Assembly: GCA_024138025.1 (NCBI GenBank)
Contig: JAMXBD010003375.1
Span: forward strand, 59,614-123,613
From: Combretum micranthum
Lineage: Eukaryota; Streptophyta; Magnoliopsida; Myrtales; Combretaceae
Direction of reading: 5' to 3'
Length of the DNA: 64,000 nt
Of the stretch, positions 26,470-39,160 are shown piece by piece. Each line of letters begins with the position of its first letter. Within the stretch, counting starts at the first letter, position 1. The position numbers were made by a program, and so were the translations under genes. The notes beneath the pieces are model-generated. The model was not told where the DNA came from and searched no databases. It worked only from the letters and a program-made list of their open reading frames with translations.

Positions 26470-27700
26470 GGTAGTGTTCGGTTTCAAACCAGGAGCCGAA
26501 CTAGAATCATCATCAGCGATAGGGATGCAAGCGGGTGAGTCATTATAGGGTACCCGATCATCCAATTCGCTAAAAACCCTATAGGGTATTAGGGCGGGTT
26601 TTAGGATTTAAAAAAAAAAATAAGTTTTGGGTCAGGTTTTGGGTTTATTATGTAACCCGTTGGGAAAACTCGATCCGGCATAAATTCAAAATATTAAAAA
26701 ATTAAAATATTAAGTTATTAAAGTAAGGATCCCATTCATATTCTATGTATGTGAAAGTAAGTGGAAATAAAGTGTTTGCATCATTTTATATGATATTATT
26801 ATTTAAAATTCATTCTTTCAATATAAGTGTTTATATCATTAATAACTTAAAACAAAATTCTTTCTTTTGCTTTTTTTTTTTTTTTAAGAGAAAAATTGAA
26901 AATCTTGGAGTCGGATCAGGTTATGGGTTCCTTAAAATCCTAGGGTTGGGTTTTGGAATGATAAAAAAATCTGATAAGGTTTTTCTCGGGTTCTAGGACA
27001 CCCATTAAGACTCAGGTCGTTCGAGTTTCAAAAGACCCGTCCCAAACCTGCCCCGATTAGCATCCTTAATAATGATTCTAAAGTTATGGAACCATTGGTT
27101 TCCCTGAAAACCAGCAATTCTATCTAGTTTTATTTAAAAAATATTAAATAATATTAAATAATATAATTATTAATATTTAAATTATTCATATAAATAGTAA
27201 AATATATTAGTTATTCAATATTTAATGTGTTATTATTAACAACACAAATAAACATAGTTTAAAATCATATATAATTTTTTTAAATAAATTTATCCTAAAA
27301 CAAAATTTATTTCCTTTATAATATGAGGCTATTTTTTGTATTGTAATTTCTGTTTATCCTCTAAAGTATATTGTAATATTATAATACTAACTATAATTGA
27401 TATTGGATGTGTTTATATACAAATAAATACACATTCTAAACAAATTTTAAAAGATTTAGTTAAATAATTTAACACTTTTAGATACAATAATTATTTTTAG
27501 ATTAAAATTTATTTTATTCAAAACTAATATTTATTTTTTTTTAATTTTATTTAAAAAAACATGGTTCCAAAACTAGAACCAGGAATCGGTAGTTCTATGG
27601 AACTGGACTATAACCATAGGAGACGGTTCTGATTCTAGTTTCTTAATTTCAAGCTCCAGAATCAGTGGTTTCGGTTCTAGAACCATCCTGATGTCTAGAT
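26470..27700. mobile_element. Non-autonomous repeat containing a nested MITE
   Basis: The outer repeat has GGTTTCAAACCAGGAGCCG near 26478 and a GGTTCTAGAACCATCC end near 27673-27690, with many GGTTC/GAACC words, as in plant hAT-type repeats built on GGTTCCGGAACC. Its right part (about 27290-27700) recurs in diverged form at about 48070-48520. The left part is split by the MITE at 26520-27068. Boundaries and flanking duplications of the outer repeat are not resolved. Confidence 0.45.
26520..27068. mobile_element. MITE with TAGGGATGC inverted ends
   Basis: It starts TAGGGATGCAAGCGGGTGAG and ends GCCCCGATTAGCATCCTTA; the complement of the end, TAAGGATGCTAATCGGGGC, mirrors the start. Interior words GGTACCCGATC, GGGCGGGTTTTAGG and AGACCCGTCCCAAACCTG are typical of a plant hAT-type MITE. 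An 8-bp flanking duplication is not clear. The open frame at 26745-26996 inside it is not a gene. Confidence 0.65.
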
Positions 27701-28909
27701 GGAGGAGTAAAAGTGACGTGGGATGGTGACATCTCTAAATACAGCGACAATTGATGGCTTGCTGAATATGTACATATGTATGTATGTATGTAAGTATATT
27801 CACAAACCAAATTGGTGAGGACAGAGTGAAATAATCCTAGAAAAAAAGTTTTCATGTCAAAATAAATTGTATGCGTATGCTCGTTTACTATGCGCGTGCA
27901 TGGTCATAATAATAAAATAAACACTTAAATTATCTTTTTGATGTCTATTAAAGCAACCAAAAAGAATCTACATTATAGCAAAAAGGACAGTGTAAATCAC
28001 ACCTACCATTCTATAATTAATCTGTTTATGTGCTACTCGATCCAACTAAAAATAAAACTTGTTTAGTTAAAAGAGTGGATAAGCTCACAAGTTAGCTTAT
28101 GAGATTTTTTTTATATAATATTATTTTATTACATGTAATTATTCATAATTAATATATATAAGATTATAAAAAATTATTTTTTATAAACCAATCAAACTCG
28201 ATCCCACAAATCTTTAGGGAGCTTGTGTTGAGCCTTTAAAGTTTGGTTTGGTCTAACTTATTTATAACCTTCAGTGTAAATAAGATATAATGCTGTAATA
28301 TCCATTAATGTTAACACTAGTTTTCTGTGGGATAGATTGGTTGGAATCCCCTTTTCGTTGTCTTCAGAGGAAAAAAAAAAAAAATCGTCATTTGACAAAA
28401 TTCTAAACCTAAATTTACAATTGCTAGGCGCCATGTTAGATCCTTAAGCGCCTCATTTTCGCTGTAATCTCCTAACTTTTGAGTTGCTGCAACAAATATA
28501 AGAGAACTAGCATTTAGATTTCTTTATCAAATTGAATTAGACCAAGTACGATGTTTCGATCAGCTGAGACGGCAACTCGGACGACCATATAGCCTCCTTA
28601 AATGGGCCAGATGGATTGAGTATGGACCCAGTTGATCTCCTAATCTATGTGTGGTTGGTCTATGTACGATGAGTTGATAACTGAATATTTAATGTAGCCT
28701 TAAATATTACATATCCCACCAAGTAGATGTGATCGAGATGCGTGAGTAAATATAAAATACAACAATATAGTAAATTTAAAATATAAATAATTATTCAATT
28801 GAAACGCATACATATGCCACCACCTTCAATAGCAGCTAATAGTGTATTTTTAAAGGTTGTTATTCAGTGTGCCTCCTAAAATATGGAAAAATATTTAGTG
28901 AGTGATATA
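27701..28909. other. Intergenic, no gene seen
   Basis: A short TATG microsatellite lies at 27776-27792. Sequence around 28020-28290 (GCTCACAAGTTAGCTTATGAG, GGAGCTTGTGTTGAGCC) may be a decayed MITE. No credible frame. Confidence 0.4.
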
Positions 28910-31900
28910 TGTAAAATACCCCCAATTCCAGTGTTAAGTTAATTGAATGTTATTAGATGATTAGTACAGGTAATTTTAAACCTCAATTTAAATTTAACTT
29001 AGATATTGATTTTAAATGATTTAGCTAGTGGAATTCTTGCAAACTCCAGGATATAATTAGATAGTTTAACATAATTGAATTAGAAAATAAATTTAATTGA
29101 AAATAGAGATTCAAATACTGTAAATACCCAATTTGACATATTAAACTACTTCAATTACTTATTTCAACAAATTTTAATCATTCAATACTTTCAACCTACC
29201 AACTTAAACTCGATTCATTAAGGTCAATCACTCAAACTCCTAAATATCTAATTTAACCATTTTAACCTAAATTTTAACTTCTAAATTATTATAAATCTAA
29301 AACTAAATATTTGCTTTCTAAAATCAATTCCTAGAACCTCTAAATTCCTAAATTCAAGTGAAATATCAAATTTCCACTAATCAAAATTCCTATGTTGAAT
29401 TTCTTAATCAATTTAGCAATAATCCTATATTGAATTCCTTTTGTTCATTTCTAATTTCTCAAGCCCATAAACAATAACCCAAACCTAATTGCACATGTCC
29501 TAACCCATAAGCCTATGTATCATCATATTGTCATGCACACGCATACACACACACACACAAACATTTAATTAAACCCAAGAGTTCAAAGAATTCTAAGTGT
29601 GTGAAATGAACAAAATGCTCCTAAACCCTAGAGAATTCTACGTAATTCTGCACACAATATAAAAACCATATGAAGAAGAAACCCTAGCCCCCATTTATGA
29701 CATTGCCAAGCCTCGCTCTCCCCAATTCACTCTCAAAAACTCTCTAAAAAATTTACGACAAAATCCTCTTCAACATCAACATACATAAGGTAATGTATTA
29801 GCTAGGTTTATATTTCTTGATATTCTCTTTTATTTCCAATAATCTAACCTCTATTTCAATTAATTCCTAAGTGAAATTAAAGACTAGAAACAAGTTTCAA
29901 ATTAGGAAAATAAACTTGAAGTAGCTTTATCAACTCTTGAGCAGTAGAAGTAGTAGTAGAAAAGATTATTTAGTTGATTTTGCTATTTTAAATAAGTGAT
30001 TGTAATTAGTGTATTTAATTATGTTAATGGCATATATATTCATGTTAATTGCTTAATGTTAACTTACATTTGAGTATTAATTAATTATGTAAAATGTATG
30101 AAAACCAAAATGAGCATGTATATAAATATATGTCATAATAATTGTAAATTTAGTGAAATTGTTATATGTTTTTGTGTGTGTGTGTGCATGTGTGTGTGTG
30201 TGTGTGTCAAAATATGTATATGTCTGATTGTATGGATTGATATGTTTTATTAACATGAAAATATCATATATATATATATATATATCTGTGTGTGTGTGTT
30301 CAACATAAATTCTTGAAGTATATGCATGCATGTATGTTTTGATATATGATAGAAATTTGATAAATTTGTGTTAATGATGATGATTTAAGCTATGATGTGA
30401 TTTAATTTGTAAAATATAAATCTAAATATAAACTAGATAAAACATGGAATAAACATGTTTTAGACAACTAAAATTGGTTGAAGTCGAATTTAACAAAGGA
30501 AATTCAAAAACTACAAAATTGTCTTGGATCACTATCTGACATCATTTGGAGACATTAATGTTAGTAGCCAAACTAGTGGCTAAATGGCCACCATGAGTTG
30601 TGAGTCTTTGTCAGAACAGTAGCTAAGGTTGTCTATCTTACCAACATGTGGTGAACCAGCTAAGAACTGGTCAGGTTAGTGGTCAAATTGGCCTGAATCG
30701 TTTGGTCATAGTAGTGAATCCCCTATTTTTAGACAGTTTTATGATAATTAGAATTAAAATCATAATTAACTAATTAATTTAGGCCTAATGAACTTATAAA
30801 CATGTAAATATATGTGTTAGGAAGTTTACATAAAAATTTTAGCTTAAAAACCTATGTTTAAGATAGTAAACCTATTGATTAAGTAGAGTACACATTATTT
30901 TTCTATAAGAAATGAAATATTGAAATTAAAGGTAAATTAAATATAATCAAACAAATATAAAATAAATGTAAATAATACATTTTCATATGAAGATATGAGT
31001 TTCAAGATGAATAACTAATTATTTTGATTTTAGGAATTTATTTAATAAAATATGTATAAATGTGACATTATAAGATAGTATAAATATAATAAGAGACATG
31101 TTTAGATTCCTTAGCACATTTAAATATAAAAATGGATTATAAATGATGTAAATAGAATAATTATATCCTAAATGAATTATTTTACTTAATAAAAGTCTAT
31201 TTGATTGATTATTGAATATGTTAATAAAACATCGCTTAAAAGACTTAATTATTATAAAATGAGTTTAGTAGACTAAATTGCATATGAAATGAATTTTAAT
31301 ATAAAAATGATTTCAAATTAAATTTAAGAGTTAGAAATTAATTTATGAATCAATATTTCATTAAATCTTAATTAGAGTAAGAAATATATATATATATATA
31401 TAACTTCAAATTAATGAATGATTGAATCGACAACCTAAATCTTATTTGAGAAAAATTCCTTAAACAGATTCTTATTGTCAAGATTGCCTATCATCTATTT
31501 CGAGACAGAATCTTATTTTAGTCTAGGTATATAGTAACTTATGTGTTATTTGCAAGAATAGACATTCTAAATAAACTAATATTTAAAGATGGCCTCAATA
31601 ATTGCTTGCCGCTTGTGCATAGCTATTTAACTTGGTCCAAAGGGTAACAACCTTGCTAGGTGGTGCCAACATAGTAGTTAGGTGCTTAGGCTACCACCAA
31701 TCATTGATACTGAAAAAATGATGGTTATTAATGGCTTAGTAGATAGCTGGTAGGGAGAACAGTATCGGGTAATGTCTACATGGATCGAACAGAAGTAGTA
31801 TAGTATGATTCATGTTTATGCGATTGGTTGATCTGCACTATATTATAGACTATGATGGGTAGAGATGTGTAACAGTTGTCACCTCTAAACGAGGCTATTT

Positions 31901-32419
31901 ACTATATGTTCCTATAGGAGATATAGGTATTTCAGCTTCTTTTATTAATGCCCTAAATAGTTGCTGCTACTCAGGACCCTTAGGTTCCTAGTATGTTACC
32001 AGAGTGAGAGTGTTCTATTATTGTTTGCTACGTTTTAATTTAAAGATATAAAATGTTAGTTGTTGTATTGCATTTAGAACAGGTACGTGTGCCTATCTCA
32101 TTTGTACTTATGTTGCTATTGTACTGGGTTTTGACTCATTCCTTTCTTTTCAGGTGTTGATGATTATGATGATGATACCTATAATTACATGAGGTACAAC
32201 GGAAATTTCGAGGAATCCTCGACGAGTGGAATGACTAGGATCTCTTGGATTATTATCATTATTCTATATTATAAAATTATACTATGAAATTTATATGTTC
32301 ATGAGAGCCTATTTGTGTGTCCATAGTTTTATTTTTAGATATTTTGGGATAAAGGAAGATCTCCGATTGCTACTCCAACATATTAAGATAAATCTTCTCA
32401 ACCCTATCTTGGTATTACA
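28910..32419 (+). mobile_element. Probable solo LTR (3.5 kb), Ty3/gypsy type
   Basis: It starts TGTAAAATACCCCCAATTCC and ends CTTGGTATTACA; the end's complement TGTAATACC mirrors the start, as LTR termini do. A TATA-like TATAAAAA lies at 29658 and is followed by a CT-rich leader-like segment. Sequence near 31590-32340 recurs as a fragment at 22430-23310. The flanks ATATA and ATTAA match at only 3 of 5 positions, so the target duplication is either mutated or the unit is not a simple solo LTR. It holds no coding region. The start resembles Tekay/Del LTRs (TGTAA...ACCCC), by memory only. Confidence 0.55.
30173..30299. repeat. Clustered (TG)n and (AT)n microsatellites
   Basis: TG tracts at 30173-30208 (broken once by CATG) and 30286-30299, with an AT tract at 30265-30286. 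They create a spurious minus-strand open frame. Confidence 0.9.
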
Positions 32420-32797
32420 ATTAAGTGCTAGTAGTTGAAGTTAGGAATTATAGATAAAAGCACACATGGCTTGCATTGGAAGTATAAAAAGGAAAATAAA
32501 TGAAAATATATAAAACTGGGAAAGGACGGGACAAACAAACATAGTAAATAATAAATATATATAATAACAAGATGTAAGTATACTAAAACAAAAATAATAC
32601 ATATATAGGGTAATGTTTTGTTACCTAAAGGAGAATGTACCTATATGAGTCTGGTTCCACGTAAAAATATTATACATATGTATATTAATATCAATCTTAA
32701 TTAAATAAGGTTTTTATTTTTGTATAGTTGGGAGGAATCAAAACAGTTTGTAGCAAAAGATTTAATTCTATAAAGAATTACCACAATAAACTCGATG
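32420..32797. other. Spacer between two LTR elements, nothing recognised
   Basis: AT-rich. ATGTA at 32798-32802 is the left target duplication of the 14.8-kb element. Confidence 0.5.
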
Positions 32798-33429
32798 ATG
32801 TATGTAGACACCCAATTTTTGCCCAAATTAATTAAGGCTTAAAATTAATTAAACTCACTTTTCCAAAAGCCTTAAGTATTGATGAAGTTGGCTAAGTGAT
32901 CAAGGCACAGACCAAATGGCCTGTTGGTTAAACACATTGACCCAAACACACATTCAAGCTCAAGGACACAGGTTCAAACCCTAGCAAAGGCAAATTTTTA
33001 CCTTTTTATTATTTTTGCCTTTGCATCTTCCTCAAATGTGACTTTTTGCCTTACTTTGCATCGGTTTTTAACTGACAAAACATCATTGATTGTCGAAATT
33101 GATGATGGAATTGCAAAGTGGTTATAGAATATGAAAGATTAGTGCAAAAACAACCCAAAAGTCACAAAATTCGTATAAAAAAAATAGAAAAAAAATGCAA
33201 TTTGAAAGCATTCAATTGCACATGAATGGGGAGTTACAAAAATTGATGAAATTGGACAATTAATTTACATACATTGGATGAATCTGACATGGAATATGAA
33301 AGCAATCATCAATTCATCAGTTACAAGAATGAATCAAGCCCAAATTATTGATTAAATTCGTGGAAAATCAAGAGGCAGAAATCGATTCATTTTCGAAACT
33401 GTTTGAAACGTAACATTGAGCTTGCAACC

Positions 33430-33438
33430 TATAAATAG
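33430..33438 (+). promoter_or_regulatory. TATA-like box of the 5' LTR
   Basis: TATAAATAG followed by GAGGTCCTAGG; the same context occurs in the 3' LTR at 45647 (TATAAATAAGAGGTCC) and in the related solo LTR at 17984. Shared position in all three copies supports a core promoter for RNA polymerase II. Confidence 0.55.
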
Positions 33439-33928
33439 GAGGTCCTAGGATCGAAAGGCACAAGTCAATTTCAAGAAAACACATACATAACCATATCAAT
33501 TCGAGATTCTCTAATTTAGGAAGAAAAATTCGAATTTTTCAAATTTGAAGTGATTGAATCGAATTTGATCAAAATTGAGTGTGTTAGGAATGTTAGAAAC
33601 TTGATTTTAAGGTTTCAGTGTGCTTGGATTTGATCAAATTGATCAAATTAACCTCTGCAATTTTTTTTTATTTTTCGGATTTGTGCCGCCGTACGACCGC
33701 CGCCGGAACCGCCGCTTGCCGCCGTTCTGAGCGCGAACCACCACCTTCAGAGGACGTGCCGTCGCAGCAGGAGTCGGGCCGACAAGCTTCCAGCCACCGA
33801 GGACCACCGGAGCCGCCGGAATCCGCCCCGAAAAGTCGCGTCATCGTCTTCTTCACCCGCGCGGAGCTCGAGATCCGACCCGAAGATCTGAATCCAACCC
33901 GGTCGGTCATCGGTCAACGGTCAACTCA

Positions 33929-34114
33929 GATCGGACGGTCCAGATTCAATCAAACAGATCAGACGGCCCAGATTCAATCAAGCAGATCAGCGGCTCAGAT
34001 TTGATCAAGCAGATCAGACGGCCCAGATTCAATCAAGCAATCAGACGGCTTAGATTCAATCAAGCGATCAGAGGTTCAGATCGAGTCAACAAGATCAGAC
34101 GATCCAGATCGGTC
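33929..34114 (+). repeat. 27-28 bp tandem repeat in 5' LTR, about 7 units
   Basis: Units read approximately GATCAGACGGCCCAGATTCA + ATCAAGCA with variation. The 3' LTR has about 9 units. Confidence 0.8.
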
Positions 34115-35279
34115 AGCGCGATCGACGCTCCAGATTTCGTCCGCTTCATCCAACGGTCCAGGTTAATCCGCATTATTTTATTAAATTTTTATTATATAAT
34201 TAATTTCAGAAAATAAAAAAAATAGCAAAAAATAGTAAATATTTATAAAAATTCATAAAAAATTCAGAAAAATTCAGAAAAATCCAGAAAAATCAAAGTA
34301 TTAATTTTTCATATAAATTTATTTTTTGATATTTTTTAATTTTTTTGAATTTTTTAATATATATTTACACATAAATTGCCTTAGAAATGCATATTTAATA
34401 CATGAAAAATAATTTTAATATATTGTAAATTATTCTGGATATATTGTGAATTTATGTGATGATTTTTTTTAAATAAAATAATAATAAATAAATAAAAATA
34501 ATAAAATTGGATTTTCCAAAGGACAAAATTTCTAAAAAAAATGATTTTTGGACTTAGAAAAATATGTTTTCATAAATAAAAAATCAATTGATTAGATCAT
34601 AGGATCATCAAAAAATGATTTTTTATAAAAATTTGAAAATTTAATGAACTTAAAACGAAAGAGTTCAAAAAATTAAAATTGATCAACAAATTAAGGTTCT
34701 TTTTAAAGAACTACGTTTTGTCTGATCTCGATTAGCGAGTACGTAGGCACCTGCGGGGCGACATTAAAAAAAAAAAAATGTTTTGTTTTTTTAGTAAATA
34801 AATATTTTGTAAATATAAGATATTTTGTTGATGTTATGTTCTAAAAAATAATAAAAATAAAAATGAAGAAAAGCAATAAAATAAAAATAAATTATTTGAC
34901 TTGTAAATATTTGTTATGTAATATATTATTATTTTTTTGAGCATGAAAAGGATAGATCATAAGTTTAAAATTTCAAAAGTGGTAACCGATTTGGTTTTAA
35001 TAGGTTAGCCCCGCGAATCCATGATATCTGGTTTTAAAAGTTGATTTTTTTTTTAAAATCAAATTTTCGCAGACTAGTAGCTAAGTTAGGATCAACCGAC
35101 CCATTGATCCTAGCTTTTTATTTTTCCTGATTTATATCGGGGTGGCGACTCTAAATTTTTTTAAAATTTCTTTAACCCCTAGTCGAGGATTCATGTTAAA
35201 TGGGTTCGGGTTTAACGTGAATCGGGTTAGGAGAAATACACCAGATTAAGATTAAGTAAAAAATCCAGGCTCGACAGGT

Positions 35280-35298
35280 TGGCGACTCCACTAGGGAC
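35280..35298 (+). other. Primer-binding site
   Basis: TGGCGACTCCACTAGGGAC lies three bases after the 5' LTR. It begins with TGG, complementary to the CCA end of tRNA. A similar PBS is known from Ogre/Tat elements, where tRNA-Arg has been proposed as primer; I could not check the match. The sequence 35299-35863 that follows is an untranslated leader with A/T runs and no frame. Confidence 0.65.
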
Positions 35299-35863
35299 TG
35301 TAAATTTTTTTAAAAAAAAAGGGCTAGCCACTTAGGAATTTTAAATTTTAAATTTATCCTTGCTCAATTTTTTTTTTTTTTTTTGTGAATATATGATTCT
35401 TTGTATATTATCTTGAATATTTGTTTTGTAAATATATACTAGCCTTGCAAATATGAAAAATAGAAAACAAAAGTTTGATTTCTTTGTTTGCATTTGCATT
35501 TGCATTAGCATGAATGTGTGCTAGATACGGTCGTACCAGGGCCGTCTTAAGAGCCTAAGCGAGGAGGACGAAGTAAGGTCCGGGGGCTGTGGCTTTCCAC
35601 CCTCTAGATCAAGAAATGTCCTCCACACTCCGGTTTAGTACTACTAAATCGGGAACCTATAGAACCCTACCAAATCATGCATTCATTAGCATGGGATTTG
35701 ACCAACTTTTTCTAAAAAAATGAAGTTGAAAAATAAATGTATATATGTAAATATACTTTTAAAAAAAAATACTTAAAGAAAATTCTAAAAAAAAAATAAA
35801 AGCTGTCAAAAATTAAAAAATTTTGTAAATATTAGCTTATACCTTTTAAAAAATTTTTTAGAA

Positions 35864-37293
35864 ATGATGTCTTCAACCGACAGTAGCGATAGCTTATGGG
35901 CTCGCCTTATTAGAGAAAATCGAGTGGAACCTTCAAGGATCCAATGCTCCTACTGGACCGATGGTTTGTCAGTTTTACTCCAGTCCAAAAGTCATTCATT
36001 GAGGATAGGTTAGGCCCGATCCTTAGCCTACCAAAGATACATGTTCCATTCACCATGTTCCGGGCCCTCACTCATCTATGGGAACCTGAAGAAGCTGTCT
36101 TCCGTTTGGGTCAGCATGTACTTAGCCCAACTATTGAGGAATATACTAGACTACTCCAAGCACCTCCTACCTCTGAAGGAATCTATGTTCCGAACTTCAA
36201 GCATAGCCCGATCCGTGTTATATTAGAGTTTTTGGGGATCAAGAGGGGACCAATTATTGAAGCTATCAAAGATTGTAATGAATATTGCATCCGCCTAACC
36301 ACACTGATGGACTGGTTTGGAACTCCTGAATATTTTAAAAGCAACCGAGCTACTTTCAGTATACCACTTGAAGTTTGGGAAGAAAACCGGGTTAATGCCT
36401 TCATAGTAGCTGCTTTTGCAACTATTCTCTTCCCTAATGGCAATTTGTTCATCCACTTCTGGGTCATAGAGCTGGTTTCTCAATATTTAGCTGGCAAATC
36501 CTATGTTCCCGCTCTTCTAGCCGAACAGGTCCGTAGTCTGAATCACATCAAGTCTAAAGGACAAGGCAAGTTCAAGCAAGCATGCATTTACTGATGATTG
36601 GTTTGCTAGCCACATTAAGCACTACGGAAAAGACTTGGCTAATGGATCCCTCATCAGCCTGAAATATGATCTCATCCAATCCTTTGCTGAAAGGGTCCAC
36701 ATGGAAGATGATCATCCTCTATGGGATATAATTGCCATTCTTGAAGACATGCCACCTGAAGACATGATGTGGCAAGCTCGCTGGTTCAAAAGCCCTGCAG
36801 CCATCCTAAGTTGCAAAGGATACATGGCAGTACCCCTAATTAGACTCACCGGCTGTACTGGTTATTATCCTTCAAGTGTTATCAGACAGTATGGTATGCT
36901 GCAAGATATTACTGTCAAGCCTAATTTAGAGCAAGTCACTCTAGATTATCTAGATCCAACCAAGATACTACCAGCTAAAGAATTCAAGCTGAATCAAATC
37001 CAGCTATATGGGAAAATAGAGAGGTGAAGCCAGTTTTTGAAGTTGAGCCAAAATAAGGAAACAAAGAAGTATAGAGCAACCAGGTGGTATGTGGCTAGCC
37101 AATTGAAGAAGAATAAGGATATTCAATATGAAGCTCCGATATCCTTCAACCAGCACCATCGGAACCTGACCCTGAAACAATCGCTTACATGGAAGCTGTT
37201 TCGGCTCGCCTGGAAGTATGTCACCGAGATTTCCAAGAAAGAGAGAGGGAAATGGTGGATCGCCTGCAAAGCGCTGAAGCAGAATTTCATTCT
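35864..37293 (+). pseudogene. ORF1 of the Tat-group element, mobile-domain-like protein, frameshifted
   Basis: The start is taken at the paired ATG codons 35864/35867 because the frame from there has protein-like, Ser/Asp-rich sequence. It shifts near 35940 into the long frame 35944-36594, shifts again near 36585 into 36635-37027, and after further breaks ends in a frame (about 37132-37293) with coiled-coil-like SARLEVCHRDFQEREREMV, stopping at TAG 37294. The first long part has FTMFRALTHLWEPEEAVFRL and LSPTIEEYTRLLQAP, resembling the plant mobile (aminotransferase-like) domain found in extra ORFs of Ogre/Tat elements. Its role in the life cycle is unknown. The ordinary open frame at 37037-37330 is out of register with the real coding frame over the coiled-coil part. 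Confidence 0.65.
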
Positions 37294-37683
37294 TAGAGGC
37301 CAGTTGAAGGCAGCTCGAAAAAAATTCTAGCCCTGGAAGACAAGGTTTAGTCCTTAGGAATCAAGGTTCTTTGAAACCATTAGAAAGTAGTTTTAATTCA
37401 GTCACTAGGAAATAAGGTTTCTAAACCATTAGAAGTTTTTGTTATGTTAAACATTATCTTTTAATACAAATGTTTTTTTTAAAATCATTGGTCAATATCC
37501 CCATTTGCATCTGTATGATAGCATATCTACATTCTTGCATATGTATATTAATTCATTTATTCTTTAAAAAAAAATTAATAAATATAAATGTCCAGGTCTA
37601 GCAAATTCGAGTTTAAGTCAAAAACTTGAAAGATAGCGTCCAAGCCGGTTAGGAGCCCTATTGTTACCAGATCCCGAGCTAAG

Positions 37684-39125
37684 ATGTCTAACACCGGGAG
37701 CAACCCCACAGACCAGACCAATGAGCAAAGACTCAACACCGTGGAACAAACCCTCCTTGGAATTGCTGAACAGATGCAGGCTTTAACACAGAGTCTTGCA
37801 CAACTTAAGACCCCCACAACTTCTGAAGAATCCTCAAGGGCACAGAAAGGAAAAGAAATTGAGGACAGCTTATTCAGCAAGAGGAGTCACCAAATGAGTT
37901 TAATGCGGCTGAGTTGAAGAAAGAACTGGAAGCTCAGGCTAAAGAAATGGAGAGAAAACTGCTTGAGAAAATGAAGACGTTCGATGGTTTTGATCAAACC
38001 GCGATCCTGAATTTGCCTCAATATGAGGAAGGTGCCTTCCCTGAGAAATTTAAGGCACCGGAATTTGAAAAATATGACGGGACAGGTTGTCCTAATATGC
38101 ATACCAGATTGTATGTACGACGAATGGGGCAATACGCAAAGTTTGACAAGCTGATGGTGCAAACCTTCCAGGACAGTCTTACTGGTGCTGCTTTGGCCTG
38201 GTACGCCCAATTAGACCATCAAGAAATTGATACTTGGGACAAGTTGGCTAGGGCATTTTTTAATCAGTATAAGTTTAACATTGAGATGGCGCCCTCGGTA
38301 TGGGATTTAAGCAATCTGAAGAAGAAGAAAGAAGAGACTTTCAAGGAATGCTCAGCGCTGGAGAGCATTGGCTGCAAGGATCACCACCCCGATGCCTGAA
38401 AAGGACCTCACTTTCACTTTTATCAACACATTAGAGGAACCTTTCTTTTCCCATCTGATTGGGCATGCATCAGCAAGTTTCTCAGAAGTGGTGATAGCTG
38501 GATGCAGGATTGAGAATGCAATTTCAGCAGGAAAATTGCAACAAGAAAAGAAATATACTGCACCGAGAAATGTCCCATACAAAGGGAAAGATTCAACCGT
38601 CAGCATGGTCAATACTTCAGATGCAACTGGCCCTACTAAGTCATTCGTGTTGTCAACAAATCAGAATCAAAATCAGAATAAGGATCAGACTCAACAAAGT
38701 GCAGTCCCAAATCAACAATCAAGGTTCAACAGGCGGAACTTCACTCGAATTCCGGTTCCCCTTAGCCAAGTATTAGCTAAATTAAGGGCCGATAATCTGA
38801 TCAATCTTGAAGTTCCTAGGGAAGACTTAAGCCTAGAAATTACAATCCTGAGCTGAAGTGTGAATATCACATGGGGCAAATCGGGCATTCAACAGACAGA
38901 TGCTGGAGGCTTAGGCATAAAATCCAAGATCTTATTGATGCAAAAGTCATCCAGTTGGATTTCATTGAAGCTCCAAACGTCTCTACTAACCCATTGCCAA
39001 ATCATGGACCAGTTATCAATATGATTACCGCTGAGATTCCGGATCCAGAAGAGCTTGTGTGCATGATTGAAGGTGGACCTAGATCCATCAAAATCGAATA
39101 GGCAAAGGTAGTGAAGATGGATCAA
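37684..39125 (+). pseudogene. gag of the Tat-group element, frameshifted
   Basis: Gag builds the cytoplasmic particle and binds the RNA. The start ATG at 37684 opens a Gln/Thr-rich N-terminus. A shift near 37905 leads to 37914-38399, which holds the capsid-like core: FEKYDGTGCPNMHTRLY, then FQDSLTGAALAWYAQL and WDKLARAFFNQYKFN. A shift near 38360 leads to 38368-38856 (EEPFFSHLIGHASASFSEVV, then a Gln/Asn-rich linker). Another before 38859 gives a zinc-knuckle-like CEYHMGQIGHSTDRC, a C-X2-H-X5-H-X4-C variant as often seen in Tat-group Gag. At least three frame breaks make the copy non-functional. Gag and protease probably formed one reading frame. Confidence 0.75.
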
Positions 39126-39160
39126 AGCCTAAGAACTATACCTTTCAGATACCCCTTGCT

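Larger units (their letters stand above)
32803..35276 (+). repeat. 5' LTR of the Tat-group element
   Basis: 2474 bp, from TGTAGACACCCAATTTTTGC to CCAGGCTCGACA. It holds a tRNA-like A/B-box pair near 32917-32981, a TATA-like TATAAATAG at 33430 and, 250 bases further, a GC-rich block (33680-34160) that contrasts with AT-rich surroundings. Tandem 27-28 bp units occupy 33929-34114. The U5-like end contains GGTGGCGACTC at 35141, similar to the PBS region that follows the LTR. Confidence 0.9.

Noticed and set aside
30077..30331. Minus-strand frame rich in His/Thr/Tyr/Ile
   Set aside because: Made by (TG)n and (AT)n microsatellites.
33618..34216. Open frames of up to 128 codons in the GC-rich part of the 5' LTR (also 45835-46459 in the 3' LTR)
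   Set aside because: They arise from the GC-rich block and the 27-bp tandem array, differ in frame and length between the two LTRs, and are overlapped by equally long frames on the other strand.
37037..37330. 97-codon plus-strand frame taken as the end of ORF1
   Set aside because: Over its second half another frame (37132-37293) has the coiled-coil-like, protein-like sequence, so this frame is a shadow there.
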